The position numbers and the translations under genes were made by a program. Below are positions 30,588-39,207 of a stretch of DNA of 64,000 nt, one piece after another; the stretch's first letter is position 1; each line of letters begins with the position of its first letter. The DNA is from Domibacillus sp. DTU_2020_1001157_1_SI_ALB_TIR_016. Its GTDB lineage: Bacteria; Bacillota; Bacilli; Bacillales; Domibacillaceae. The notes below the pieces were generated by a model, which did no database searches, was not told where the DNA came from, and saw nothing but the letters and a program-made list of their open reading frames with translations. The stretch lies in contig NZ_CP135439.1 of assembly GCF_032341995.1 (NCBI RefSeq), positions 1,054,001-1,118,000 on the forward strand, written 5' to 3'.

Positions 30588-31593
30588 AAAACAAACCAGC
30601 TTGATGAATAGACAAACCAAGAAGCAAAAATAAGGGTGCTGTGATGAGCCCGAAAACGCCGGTTAAATGGTAGCCTGCAAATGCTGCAAATAAAACGGCC
30701 AGGGGATGAAGGCCCGCTGAATCGGAAACAAGCTTCGGTTCAAGCAGCTGGCGTACAAGAACAAGGGTCGTATATAAAACAGCAGTGAAAATGGCTGCGT
30801 GGGTTTGTCCAGTAAGAAGGCAGAAGAAAATCCAGGGTACAAACAAAAGGATAGAGCCGACAATGGGAATAAACTCAAGAACGGCCGTTAAAAAAGCCAG
30901 CTCCAGTATATGAGGAGTACCCAGCAGAAAAAAGCCTGCGCATGCTGCTGTAAAAGTAACAGTAAACAGCTTTAATTGTGCGTATCCATAGGCGTACAAG
31001 GAAAAAGAAAAGGTATTGGCTGCACGGGCTGTTTTGGCACGGATGGATTCGGGCAAAAGAGAGAGAAAAAAAGAGCCGTCTTTTGCCATGAAAAAAGCAG
31101 CCAGCAGAGCAATCAGCAATTGGGTGGCTGTACCTGGAAGCGAGAGAAAGTAAAAAGTGCCTGCAAGAAGCCACTTTCCAGCGGATTCCTCAACGGTGTG
31201 AGCAGCCGCCGTTTCGACCGTGTGCAGATATTGCAGCAAAAGAGCAAGCTGGTCTTTTGTTAAAAAATTCATCATGCTTTGAAGCAGCTGCTCCAAATGC
31301 ATAACGGCAATAGGAATATAATGAGGAATCACCGTATGCAGATGGGAAACGGTCCGGGCGCTAATCCAGGCGAACAGAAGGCACCCTGCTGACAGAAGCA
31401 GAAGAATCCAGACCATTGATACACATACAGCCACAGTCCGGGAGGCATTCGTCTTTCTTTGAATAAAGTGGGCTGGTCTATGTAACACAGCGGCAAAAAA
31501 TGCCCCAGCTAAAAATGGCTTGAAAATTGGCAGGAGCCAGTAAATAAGCAGAAAAATTGCACTGGCAATAAGATATTGAACAATGATCCGCAT
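30574..31593 (-). CDS. ytvI: sporulation membrane protein YtvI (AI-2E exporter family)
   Basis: 339 aa with about eight hydrophobic segments, of the PerM/AI-2E transporter fold: N-terminus [34 protein letters not shown], and [19 protein letters not shown] and [31 protein letters not shown] in two stretches near the C-terminus. B. subtilis YtvI is annotated as a sporulation protein; that role is transferred. I chose the ATG at 31593 because the membrane domain starts there and GGGGG is just upstream. The longer open frame upstream is antisense to ytwI. Confidence 0.85.
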   Translation of the reverse strand: MRIIVQYLIASAIFLLIYWLLPIFKPFLAGAFFAAVLHRPAHFIQRKTNASRTVAVCVSMVWILLLLSAGCLLFAWISARTVSHLHTVIPHYIPIAVMHLEQLLQSMMNFLTKDQLALLLQYLHTVETAAAHTVEESAGKWLLAGTFYFLSLPGTATQLLIALLAAFFMAKDGSFFLSLLPESIRAKTARAANTFSFSLYAYGYAQLKLFTVTFTAACAGFFLLGTPHILELAFLTAVLEFIPIVGSILLFVPWIFFCLLTGQTHAAIFTAVLYTTLVLVRQLLEPKLVSDSAGLHPLAVLFAAFAGYHLTGVFGLITAPLFLLLGLSIHQAGLFFTKR

Positions 31594-31669
31594 GGTACAT
31601 GCCCCCGTTTCTATACTACTCGTATGAGAAAAAGGGCACGGCCATGCGTCTTTTTTTAGGAGTGAAGTT

Positions 31670-32122
31670 ATGCAGGCGTTTTTATTTTTGCTTCTGCTGA
31701 CAGCAATCAGCATTGTAGCCAAAAACCAATCATTGCTTATTGCTTCGGTATTCTTACTGGCCTTAAAAGCAATAGGCCTTGATCTGAAGTGGTTTGATAT
31801 GATGCAGAAAAACGGAATAAATTGGGGGGTTACGGTAATCACAATTGCGGTACTCGTCCCCATTGCAACAGGGGCGATTGGCTTTAGGGAATTGGGCGCA
31901 GCTCTGAAATCACCGTATGCCTGGATCGCTCTTACAGCCGGCATTTTAGTAGCGCTCATTGCAAAAGGAGGAATCGTGCTTTTAGCCGATGATCCCCATA
32001 TTACAACAGCGCTGGTGCTTGGCACCGTACTAGCAGTCGCTCTTTTTAATGGAGTTCCAGTCGGGCCGTTAATTGGTGCCGGCATCGCGTATTATGCAAT
32101 GAAGATGTTTTCTGTACTTTAG
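31670..32122 (+). CDS. ytwI: DUF441 membrane protein YtwI
   Basis: 150 aa with four hydrophobic segments, including ITIAVLVPIATGAIGF and LVLGTVLAVALFNGVPVGPLIGAG, matching the DUF441 family. Function unknown. AGGAGTGA precedes the ATG. It is divergent from ytvI with 76 bases between, as in B. subtilis, and followed by another small membrane protein. Confidence 0.88.
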   Translation: MQAFLFLLLLTAISIVAKNQSLLIASVFLLALKAIGLDLKWFDMMQKNGINWGVTVITIAVLVPIATGAIGFRELGAALKSPYAWIALTAGILVALIAKGGIVLLADDPHITTALVLGTVLAVALFNGVPVGPLIGAGIAYYAMKMFSVL

Positions 32123-32188
32123 CAGAAAAAATGAAACTTTTTCAATGCTTCTTCGTATGAATACACAATAAGATAAAAGGAGCTGGAT

Positions 32189-32425
32189 GTGTTGTTAAAC
32201 AAAAATCCGGGTATTGCCGCTGTCTTAAGTGTATTCTGGACGGGTGTCGGGCAAATTTATAACGGCCAGATTATGAAAGGTTTAATTTTAATTGTTGTGC
32301 AGATGATTAATGCAGCCTTGATGTTTGTGCTGATTGGGTTTATCACTTATCCGCTTGTATGGATCTGGGGCATTTATGATGCTTACAAAACAGCGGACAG
32401 AATGAACAGACGGTCTGACTTTTAA
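32189..32425 (+). CDS. small TM2-like membrane protein
   Basis: 78 aa, two hydrophobic segments: NPGIAAVLSVFWTGVGQIYNGQ near the N-terminus and LILIVVQMINAALMFVLIGF, then PLVWIWGIYDAYKTADRMN. This short G-Q-I-Y-N-G plus WGIYDAYKTA layout is that of TM2-domain proteins. GTG 32189 is preceded by AAAGGAG six bases upstream. Function unknown. It lies between ytwI and citZ. Confidence 0.8.
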   Translation: MLLNKNPGIAAVLSVFWTGVGQIYNGQIMKGLILIVVQMINAALMFVLIGFITYPLVWIWGIYDAYKTADRMNRRSDF

Positions 32426-32448
32426 ACTAAAACTTACTATAATACCAT

Positions 32449-32476
32449 AAATTCCGGGTATGTTACGCCCGGAATT
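32449..32476 (+). terminator. terminator of the small membrane protein gene
   Basis: AAATTCCGGG and CCCGGAATTT form a stem, followed by a broken T-rich run. Confidence 0.7.
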
Positions 32477-32519
32477 TTACTGTTTTCAAAAAAAATTCGA
32501 ACAATTTGGCACGTTTTGA

Positions 32520-32548
32520 TTCACAAACTTGCTCACATTGTTTATAAT
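32520..32548 (+). promoter_or_regulatory. promoter of citZ-icd-mdh
   Basis: TTCACA (32520-32525) and a perfect TATAAT (32543-32548) are 17 bases apart. Confidence 0.8.
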
Positions 32549-32553
32549 AAGCA

Positions 32554-32569
32554 ATGTAAGCGCACACCT
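32554..32569 (+). promoter_or_regulatory. cre-like CcpA site at citZ start of transcription
   Basis: ATGTAAGCGCACACCT fits the CcpA cre pattern except for two positions in the right half. It is just downstream of the -10 and would block initiation or elongation under good carbon supply. B. subtilis citZ is known to be CcpA-repressed. About 150 bases of untranslated leader follow before citZ, in which I see no other clear signal. Confidence 0.55.
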
Positions 32570-32720
32570 TTTTGAACATTTAAGTAATTTTGTTTTAAAA
32601 GGAGCACGTAATTTACATATGCTTTTTTATTTATAAAATGGTACTGAGCAGTTGCTCGGCATACATATACAAATAAAAAAGCGGGTAACGGGGAAATAAA
32701 CAAGCGAAGGAGAGATAATT

Positions 32721-33839
32721 ATGACTACTGCACGCGGACTCGAGGGAGTAGTGGCTACAACATCGTCTGTCAGCTCTATTATTGATGACACACTTACATA
32801 CGCAGGATACAATATTGATGATCTGACAGAGAATGCAAGCTTTGAAGAAGTAATTTATTTGCTTTGGCATCGCCGTCTTCCAACACAAGCGCAGCTGGAT
32901 GAACTGAAAGAGCAGCTTTCGGAAAACTATACAATTCCAAAAGAAATTTTGGATCATTTTAAAATGTATCCAATTGAGAAAGTTCATCCAATGGCGGCGC
33001 TTCGTTCATCTGTGTCACTGCTTGGCCTTTACGATGAAGAAGCTGATGTTATGACAGATGAAGCCAACTACCGTAAAGCGATTCGCATCCAGGCGAAGAT
33101 TCCGGCGCTTGTGACAGCATTCTCACGCATTCGTAAAGGGGAAGAACCGATTGCACCGAAAAAGGAGTACGGTATCGCCGAGAACTTCTTATATATGCTT
33201 TCTGGTAATGAACCAACAGCCGTAGAAGTTGAAGCATTTGATAAAGCCCTTGTTCTTCACGCAGATCATGAGCTTAATGCGTCTACTTTTACAGCCCGTG
33301 TATGTGTCGCTACTTTGTCAGATATGTATTCAGGTGTAACTGCAGCTCTTGGCGCTTTAAAAGGGCCTCTTCATGGCGGCGCAAACGAGCAGGTTATGAA
33401 AATGCTTACAGAAATCGGTTCAGCGGATAACGTAGAACCGTATATTCTTGAGAAGCTCAATAACAAAGAAAAGATCATGGGCTTCGGTCACCGCGTATAC
33501 CGCCAGGGCGATCCACGGGCTAAACACCTTCGTGAAATGTCTAAGCGTTTAACAGAGCAGAACGGTGAAGCAGAGCTTTATAACATGTCTATCGAAATTG
33601 AAAGTCTTGTTACAGGAAGCAAAAATCTGCCGCCAAACGTAGACTTCTATTCAGCATCCGTTTATCACAGCCTTGGTATTGAGCATGATTTGTTCACGCC
33701 AATCTTTGCTGTAAGCCGTGCATCAGGCTGGATTGCACATATTCTTGAACAGTATGCCAACAACAGACTGATCCGTCCGAGAGCTGAATATACAGGTCCG
33801 GATATGCAAAAATACGTACCTATTAGTGAACGCGTATAA
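32721..33839 (+). CDS. citZ: citrate synthase
   Basis: 372 aa, the CitZ length. Joins oxaloacetate and acetyl-CoA at the entry of the tricarboxylic acid cycle. GPLHGGANEQVMKML and IMGFGHRVYRQGDPRA carry the catalytic histidines and NVDFYSASVYHSLGI the catalytic aspartate. AAGGAGAGA precedes the ATG. First gene of the citZ-icd-mdh operon. Confidence 0.98.
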   Translation: MTTARGLEGVVATTSSVSSIIDDTLTYAGYNIDDLTENASFEEVIYLLWHRRLPTQAQLDELKEQLSENYTIPKEILDHFKMYPIEKVHPMAALRSSVSLLGLYDEEADVMTDEANYRKAIRIQAKIPALVTAFSRIRKGEEPIAPKKEYGIAENFLYMLSGNEPTAVEVEAFDKALVLHADHELNASTFTARVCVATLSDMYSGVTAALGALKGPLHGGANEQVMKMLTEIGSADNVEPYILEKLNNKEKIMGFGHRVYRQGDPRAKHLREMSKRLTEQNGEAELYNMSIEIESLVTGSKNLPPNVDFYSASVYHSLGIEHDLFTPIFAVSRASGWIAHILEQYANNRLIRPRAEYTGPDMQKYVPISERV

Positions 33840-33899
33840 TTAAGAAAGCATTTGCAAAAAAATAAATAACTAGTGTAATATGAAAGATGGTAAACACGG

Positions 33900-33920
33900 G
33901 TTAGAGAAATTTTCTCTAAC
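33900..33920 (+). other. perfect hairpin between citZ and icd
   Basis: GTTAGAGAA and TTCTCTAAC pair around a short loop, with no T-run, 32 bases before icd. It could be an mRNA processing or stability element. Confidence 0.6.
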
Positions 33921-33951
33921 CTTTGAACATGGAATTGGAGGGAAAGGCAAG

Positions 33952-35220
33952 ATGACTCAAGGCGAAAAAATTTCAATGCAAGATGGCGTACTAAATGTAC
34001 CAAACAATCCAATCGTTCCTTTTATTGAAGGCGATGGAATTGGTCCTGATATTTGGGCAGCTGCTTCACGCGTTTTAGATGCAGCGGTTGAAAAAGCGTA
34101 CAATGGCGAAAAGAAAATCGTTTGGAAAGAAGTTCTTGCGGGTGAAAAAGCCTTTAACCAAACAGGCGAATGGCTTCCAAAAGAAACGCTTGAGCAAATT
34201 GACGAGTATTTGATCGCAATTAAAGGTCCACTTACAACGCCGGTTGGCGGCGGAATCCGTTCATTGAACGTAGCGCTTCGCCAGGAATTGGATCTTTTCA
34301 CATGCCTTCGTCCTGTTCGTTATTTCGATGGCGTACCTTCACCAGTAAAACGTCCTGAAGATACTGATATGGTCATCTTCCGTGAAAACACAGAAGATAT
34401 TTATGCAGGTATTGAGTATGCTGAAGGCTCAGATGAAGTGAAAAAAGTGATCGAGTTCTTGAAAAACGAAATGGGCGTTAACAAAATCCGTTTCCCTGAA
34501 ACATCTGGTATCGGTATTAAACCTGTATCAAAAGAAGGAACAGAGCGTCTAGTACGTGCGGCGATCAATTATGCAATCAAAGAAGGCCGTAAATCTCTAA
34601 CGCTTGTTCATAAAGGCAACATCATGAAATTCACAGAAGGTGCATTTAAAAACTGGGGCTATGAGCTTGCTGAAAAAGAATTTGGCGATAAAGTGTTCAC
34701 TTGGGCACAATACGACAAAATCAAAGAAGCTGAAGGCACAGAAGCCGCAAACAAAGCACAATCTGAAGCGGAAGCTGCAGGCAAAATTATCGTAAAAGAT
34801 TCTATTGCCGATATCTTCTTACAACAAATTTTAACTCGTCCGAAAGAGTTTGATGTCGTAGCGACAATGAACTTGAACGGAGACTATATTTCTGATGCGC
34901 TTGCAGCTCAAGTAGGCGGAATTGGAATCGCACCAGGTGCCAATATCAACTATGAAACGGGCCACGCGATTTTCGAAGCAACACACGGTACTGCGCCGAA
35001 ATATGCAGGTCTTGATAAAGTAAATCCATCATCTGTTTTGTTGTCAGGCGTTTTGCTTCTTGAGCACCTTGGCTGGAATGAAGCAGCAACTGCGATTACA
35101 AAATCAGTTGAAAAAACAATTTCTTCGAAGGTTGTTACATATGACTTTGCCCGCTTAATGGACGGGGCAACAGAAGTTAAATGTTCAGAGTTCGCAGACG
35201 AATTGATTAAAAACCTGTAA
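33952..35220 (+). CDS. icd: isocitrate dehydrogenase (NADP)
   Basis: 422 aa. Oxidatively decarboxylates isocitrate to 2-oxoglutarate. GDGIGPDIW at the N-terminus, [32 protein letters not shown], and [24 protein letters not shown] near the C-terminus are the substrate and cofactor sites. Start is ATG 33952 with GGAGGG upstream, not the in-frame ATG at 33880. Second gene of the citZ operon. Confidence 0.97.
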   Translation: MTQGEKISMQDGVLNVPNNPIVPFIEGDGIGPDIWAAASRVLDAAVEKAYNGEKKIVWKEVLAGEKAFNQTGEWLPKETLEQIDEYLIAIKGPLTTPVGGGIRSLNVALRQELDLFTCLRPVRYFDGVPSPVKRPEDTDMVIFRENTEDIYAGIEYAEGSDEVKKVIEFLKNEMGVNKIRFPETSGIGIKPVSKEGTERLVRAAINYAIKEGRKSLTLVHKGNIMKFTEGAFKNWGYELAEKEFGDKVFTWAQYDKIKEAEGTEAANKAQSEAEAAGKIIVKDSIADIFLQQILTRPKEFDVVATMNLNGDYISDALAAQVGGIGIAPGANINYETGHAIFEATHGTAPKYAGLDKVNPSSVLLSGVLLLEHLGWNEAATAITKSVEKTISSKVVTYDFARLMDGATEVKCSEFADELIKNL

Positions 35221-35228
35221 TGTTGTTT

Positions 35229-35254
35229 GATGCTCTCCCTAAAAGGAGAGCATC
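35229..35254 (+). other. perfect hairpin between icd and mdh
   Basis: GATGCTCTCC and GGAGAGCATC form a 10-bp stem with a six-base loop, without a T-run, nine bases after icd. Possible 3' stabiliser or processing site within the operon transcript. Confidence 0.6.
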
Positions 35255-35299
35255 TTGCATAATATTTGGTTCCACCATAAATAAAGGAGGAGTTTTATT

Positions 35300-36241
35300 A
35301 TGACAGCATATAACCGTAAAAAGGTTTCTGTAATCGGCGGCGGCTTTACTGGTGCTACAACGGCATTTCTTCTAGCGCAAAAAGAGCTGGCAGACGTTGT
35401 TCTTGTCGATATCCCGCAGGCGGAAGGCCCAACAAAAGGCAAAGCACTTGATATGCTTGAAGCAAGCCCTGTCCAGGGATTTGATGCAAATATTACCGGC
35501 ACGTCTGATTATGCTGAAACAGCAGATTCAGATATCGTCATTATTACAGCAGGTATTGCACGCAAACCAGGCATGAGCCGTGACGATCTTGTTCAAACAA
35601 ATCAAAAGGTTATGAAATCTGTTACGTCTGAAATCGTAAAATATTCTCCAAACTGTACAATTATCGTTTTAACAAACCCGGTTGATGCGATGACATACAC
35701 TGTTTTAAAAGAATCGGGCTTCCCGAAAAGCCGTGTGATCGGTCAATCAGGTGTCCTGGACACAGCTCGTTTCCGCACATTCGTTGCACAAGAGCTTAAA
35801 ATTTCTGTAAAAGACATTACAGGATTCGTTCTTGGCGGGCACGGAGACGACATGGTTCCGCTCGTACGCTATTCTTACGCAGGCGGGATTCCGCTTGAAA
35901 CGCTTATTCCAAAGGACCGCTTAGATGCCATTGTTGAGCGTACGCGTAAAGGCGGCGGTGAAATTGTCCAGCTTTTAGGCAACGGTTCAGCGTATTACGC
36001 ACCGGCTGCGTCACTTGTTGAAATGACTGAAGCGATTTTAAAAGATCAGCGCCGTATTTTGCCGGCAATTGCCTATCTCGAAGGTGAATATGGCTACAAT
36101 GATTTATATTTAGGCGTTCCGACCATTCTAGGCGGCAACGGCATTGAAAAAATCATTGAGCTTGAATTAACTGCGGAAGAGCAAGCAGGTCTTGATAGAT
36201 CTGCTGAAGCTGTACGCAGCGTTATGTCTGTTCTTTCTTAA
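35300..36241 (+). CDS. mdh: malate dehydrogenase (lactate dehydrogenase-like type)
   Basis: 313 aa. Interconverts malate and oxaloacetate with NAD. The nucleotide-binding loop is [14 protein letters not shown], the substrate loop includes [13 protein letters not shown], and the catalytic histidine is in [12 protein letters not shown]. The sequence is of the Bacillus MDH class within the LDH/MDH superfamily. AAGGAGGAG precedes the ATG. Last gene of the citZ-icd-mdh operon. Confidence 0.97.
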   Translation: MTAYNRKKVSVIGGGFTGATTAFLLAQKELADVVLVDIPQAEGPTKGKALDMLEASPVQGFDANITGTSDYAETADSDIVIITAGIARKPGMSRDDLVQTNQKVMKSVTSEIVKYSPNCTIIVLTNPVDAMTYTVLKESGFPKSRVIGQSGVLDTARFRTFVAQELKISVKDITGFVLGGHGDDMVPLVRYSYAGGIPLETLIPKDRLDAIVERTRKGGGEIVQLLGNGSAYYAPAASLVEMTEAILKDQRRILPAIAYLEGEYGYNDLYLGVPTILGGNGIEKIIELELTAEEQAGLDRSAEAVRSVMSVLS

Positions 36242-36250
36242 ATCAAGTAT

Positions 36251-36287
36251 AAAAAAGAACCTGCCGTATTACGGCAGGTTCTTTTTT
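36251..36287 (+). terminator. terminator of citZ-icd-mdh
   Basis: AAAAAAGAACCTGCCGT pairs fully with ACGGCAGGTTCTTTTTT across a three-base loop. Confidence 0.92.
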
Positions 36288-36301
36288 GTGCAGAACAGCA
36301 C

Positions 36302-36330
36302 TTTATCGAGTAGGATTTCTTCGCTATAAT
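36302..36330 (+). promoter_or_regulatory. possible promoter of phoPR
   Basis: A perfect TATAAT lies at 36325-36330; the -35 TTTATC (36302-36307) is weak, which fits an activated promoter. Confidence 0.5.
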
Positions 36331-36361
36331 GAAAGATAGATATTTGAATCAGGAGGGTCAT

Positions 36362-37078
36362 ATGAAGAAAATTTTGGTTGTAGATGATGAACCATCTATT
36401 GTCACGTTAATTAAATATAATCTGGAGCAGGCAGGTTTTGAAGTGGAAACCGCTTGTGATGGAGAGGAAGCTCTTCAAAAAGCGGAGTCTGTGTCTGCAG
36501 ATTTAATTATTTTAGATTGGATGCTGCCAAAGTTCGACGGCATGGAAGTGTGCAAGGACTTGCGGCAAAGACGGGTTGCTACGCCTATTTTAATGCTGAC
36601 AGCAAAAGACGAAGAATTTGATAAGGTGCTTGGCCTTGAACTTGGGGCAGATGACTATATGACAAAACCATTCAGTCCAAGAGAACTGATTGCACGCGTA
36701 AAAGCGATTTTGCGCCGCGTACAGCTTCCGCCGGCAGAACCAGTTGTTGAGGAAGAAGAGGACAGCGCCTTAATTAAAGTGGCGGACTTAAAGCTTTATC
36801 CTGAGAAATATGAAGCGTATTACAAGCAAAACCTGCTGGATTTAACACCAAAGGAATTTGAACTGCTGCTGTTTTTAGCTGAAAACAAAACGAGAGTGCT
36901 GACACGCGACCAGCTTCTTGCGGCAGTCTGGAAATATGACTTTGTCGGGGATACCCGCATTGTAGACGTACATATCAGCCATTTAAGAGACAAGATGGAA
37001 GAAAATACGAAAAAACCGCAATATATTAAAACAATCCGCGGACTTGGATATAAACTGGAAGAGCCGAAAGAAGCGTGA
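36362..37078 (+). CDS. phoP: phosphate response regulator PhoP
   Basis: 238 aa OmpR-class regulator. The receiver domain has the acidic pair VVDDEP and the phospho-acceptor Asp52 in LIILDWMLPKFDG, the signalling Thr in MLTAKDEEF and Lys in DDYMTKPFSPREL. The winged helix includes LTPKEFELLLFLAENKTRVL and RIVDVHISHLRDKM. It activates phosphate-starvation genes after phosphorylation by PhoR. Start is ATG 36362 with AGGAGGG. phoR overlaps it by four bases. Position after mdh is as in B. subtilis. Confidence 0.95.
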   Translation: MKKILVVDDEPSIVTLIKYNLEQAGFEVETACDGEEALQKAESVSADLIILDWMLPKFDGMEVCKDLRQRRVATPILMLTAKDEEFDKVLGLELGADDYMTKPFSPRELIARVKAILRRVQLPPAEPVVEEEEDSALIKVADLKLYPEKYEAYYKQNLLDLTPKEFELLLFLAENKTRVLTRDQLLAAVWKYDFVGDTRIVDVHISHLRDKMEENTKKPQYIKTIRGLGYKLEEPKEA

Positions 37079-38850
37079 TCAATTTCCGGGCAAAACTTAT
37101 TCTGTCGCTTTTTATTTTGATTGCGGCTGTTTTGGCCGCTTTGGGAATCTGGCTTGGTCAAATGTTTAAATCTTACTATCTTGCTACCATTAATGACCGG
37201 CTTGAGCGGGAAACCTCCCTGCTTGCCAGTGCAGTGGAAGATTGGGGAGGAACAGAAGCAATTAATCCGGTGGTGCTTGACGAATGGAGCGAGCAAATGG
37301 ATACGCGTTTGAGTGTGGCGGATAACAATGGAGATCTTCTTTATGACAGCGGCGGGACAGATGAAGAAGAAAACGCCGTGCACCGAGATATCGCCCACCG
37401 GATCTCAGAAACCTTAAATGAAAAAAACTATCAAACCTCCTTAATGCGTAAAATGGATGTTCAATACCACTGGACACCCATTTTAACAAAAACGGGTGAG
37501 CAGGAAGGCTACGTCATTGTGAGTATGCGGGTCGATGCGCTCGATGAAATATACGGTCAAATTTGGGCGATTTTGCTGACTTCGCTCGGACTGTCCCTGC
37601 TCTTGATTATTTTAATCGGGACCAAAATTACAACCCGGTATGTAAAGCCAATTGAATCGGCAGCTATGGTGGCCATTGAGCTGGCAAAGGGTAACTATAG
37701 GGCGAGAACATATGAAACGCCTCCTGATGAGATGGGAATGCTCAGTACGTCGATTAACATATTAGCAAGAAACCTTCAAGAAATGATGCAGGCGCAGGAA
37801 GTTCATCAAAATCGCCTGACAACCCTAATTGAAAACATTGAAAGCGGGCTTCTGCTTATTGATGACCGCGGCTATATTGTGATGGCGAACCGGTCTTTTA
37901 AAAAAATGTACAGCACCGGCCGCATCATTAAAAAACGTTATTATGAAGTCATTACCCAGGAAGACGTGATTAAAATTGTCGAGGACGTTTTTATGACAGA
38001 GAAAAATGTCCGCCGGCAAATTAAAATGACGTTTGGTCTTGAAGAGAAGGACATTGAAGTATCAGGTGCCCCGATTATCGGTACAAACGACGAATGGAAA
38101 GGGATTCTCGTCGTGTATCACGACATTACGGAAATTAAGCATTTGGAACAAATGCGTAAGGATTTTGTTGCTAATGTGTCCCATGAATTAAAAACACCGA
38201 TCACCTCCATCAAAGGCTTTTCAGAAACACTGCTGGACGGTGCGCTGAATGACCCGGATGCTGCAAAGATGTTTCTGGAGATTATCTGGAAAGAAAGCGG
38301 CCGCATGGAAAGGCTTGTGGCTGATTTACTCGACCTTTCCAAAATTGAGCAGAAAGGACTTACGCTTAATTTAACAGCAGTGCCATTGAAAAAACTGTTG
38401 AGTGAAGTGATTGTCACGCTTGAAAGCCGTCTGGAAGCAAAAGATATTGCCCTTCAAATGAACGTGTCTGATCATCTGGTTATTCAAGGAGATGAATACC
38501 GGCTCAAGCAGGTGTTTGTTAACCTTATTACAAATGCGATTTTATACACACCAAAAGGCGGGCAGATTTTTGTGGATGCAAGCGAGTCGGACCAGATGGT
38601 GAATGTAAAAGTTTCTGATACTGGTATTGGAATTGAAAAAGCGGAGCTGCCGCGTATTTTTGAACGGTTTTACCGTGTGGATAAAGCGCGGAGCCGGGAT
38701 TCAGGCGGAACAGGGCTTGGCCTTGCCATTGTTAAACATATTATGGAAGCCCATCACGGGAAAATTAACGTGGAAAGCAAGCTGAATGAAGGAACGACAT
38801 TTACCGTTTCGTTCATCAAGAATTTGCGGAATGATTTTACAAAAGATTAA
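37075..38850 (+). CDS. phoR: phosphate sensor histidine kinase PhoR
   Basis: 591 aa. Two membrane segments flank an extracellular region of about 130 residues, followed by HAMP, PAS (LTTLIENIESGLLLIDDRGYI in part), a HisKA domain with His370 in NVSHELKTPITSIKGF, and an ATPase domain (N box NLITNAILYTPKGG, DTGIGIEKAELPRIFERFYR, GGTGLGLAIVKH). It starts at GTG 37075, overlapping the phoP stop by four bases. It phosphorylates PhoP under phosphate limitation. A terminator is 70 bases downstream. Confidence 0.95.
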   Translation: MINFRAKLILSLFILIAAVLAALGIWLGQMFKSYYLATINDRLERETSLLASAVEDWGGTEAINPVVLDEWSEQMDTRLSVADNNGDLLYDSGGTDEEENAVHRDIAHRISETLNEKNYQTSLMRKMDVQYHWTPILTKTGEQEGYVIVSMRVDALDEIYGQIWAILLTSLGLSLLLIILIGTKITTRYVKPIESAAMVAIELAKGNYRARTYETPPDEMGMLSTSINILARNLQEMMQAQEVHQNRLTTLIENIESGLLLIDDRGYIVMANRSFKKMYSTGRIIKKRYYEVITQEDVIKIVEDVFMTEKNVRRQIKMTFGLEEKDIEVSGAPIIGTNDEWKGILVVYHDITEIKHLEQMRKDFVANVSHELKTPITSIKGFSETLLDGALNDPDAAKMFLEIIWKESGRMERLVADLLDLSKIEQKGLTLNLTAVPLKKLLSEVIVTLESRLEAKDIALQMNVSDHLVIQGDEYRLKQVFVNLITNAILYTPKGGQIFVDASESDQMVNVKVSDTGIGIEKAELPRIFERFYRVDKARSRDSGGTGLGLAIVKHIMEAHHGKINVESKLNEGTTFTVSFIKNLRNDFTKD

Positions 38851-38922
38851 CGAACCGTTTACATTTATTTTATATTGAACTGTTATAGTATAAATATCAA
38901 CCCCTTTATCCAGCTTTTGTTT

Positions 38923-38963
38923 GGCGGAGGCGCTCAGTTGATGGCTCTCCGCCGCTTTTTTTT
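38923..38963 (+). terminator. terminator of phoPR
   Basis: GGCGGAG and CTCCGCC pair across a 17-base loop and are followed by GC and eight T. Confidence 0.75.
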
Positions 38964-38976
38964 CCGAAAAACAAAC

Positions 38977-39042
38977 AAGCCGTTGTTTTCTTTTTTTCTG
39001 CCGTGCATGGTAGAATAAAAAAGAAAAACAACGGCTTTTTTA
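38977..39042 (+). terminator. long AT-rich hairpin, second terminator or element
   Basis: AAGCCGTTGTTTT (38977-38989) pairs with AAAAACAACGGCTT (ending 39037), the inner arms T7 and A6 also pair, and CTGCC/GGTAG close a six-base loop. T6 follows. It can act as a very strong terminator. Confidence 0.65.
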
Positions 39043-39055
39043 CTGACGAATGTGT

Positions 39056-39173
39056 AGCGCCGGATGCCTGAGGGCTTACAGGAGAAGGGGTCACAAGGTA
39101 CTGCAGCCGGATGCTGTCAACTTCTGCTCCATTCTTACGCCTGCTGCCAATAAGGGGGTGCCTGGCGCTTTTT
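39056..39173 (+). ncRNA. candidate structured leader element before polA
   Basis: AGCGCC (39056-39061) pairs with GGCGCT (39164-39169), which runs into five T. Inside, GGCT..CAG (39073-39081) pairs with CTG.AGCC (39101-39108), and its loop GGAGAAG (39081-39087) is complementary to CTT..CTCC (39121-39130), giving a possible pseudoknot. CCGGATGC occurs twice (39060-39067, 39107-39114). No named RNA family was recognised. It may be a leader or a small RNA. Together with the two preceding hairpins it fills the 357-base gap between phoR and polA. Confidence 0.4.
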
Positions 39174-39207
39174 GAGGTGCATTTACTATGAATGCCAAGG
39201 AGGATGT

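Noticed and set aside
30574..32085. A 503-codon open frame on the minus strand starting at 32085
   Set aside because: The first 164 codons are antisense to ytwI and have no membrane or family pattern. The real ytvI begins at 31593.
32627..32640. Five-codon leader peptide before citZ (ATG at about 32620, MLFYL)
   Set aside because: The ribosome binding site is 14 bases away, and the peptide has no link to citrate synthase regulation.
39042..39173. The segment before polA as a T-box or known riboswitch
   Set aside because: It has no TGGNACCGCG core and no motif of the SAM, FMN, lysine, c-di-GMP or yybP-ykoY classes that I can recall.
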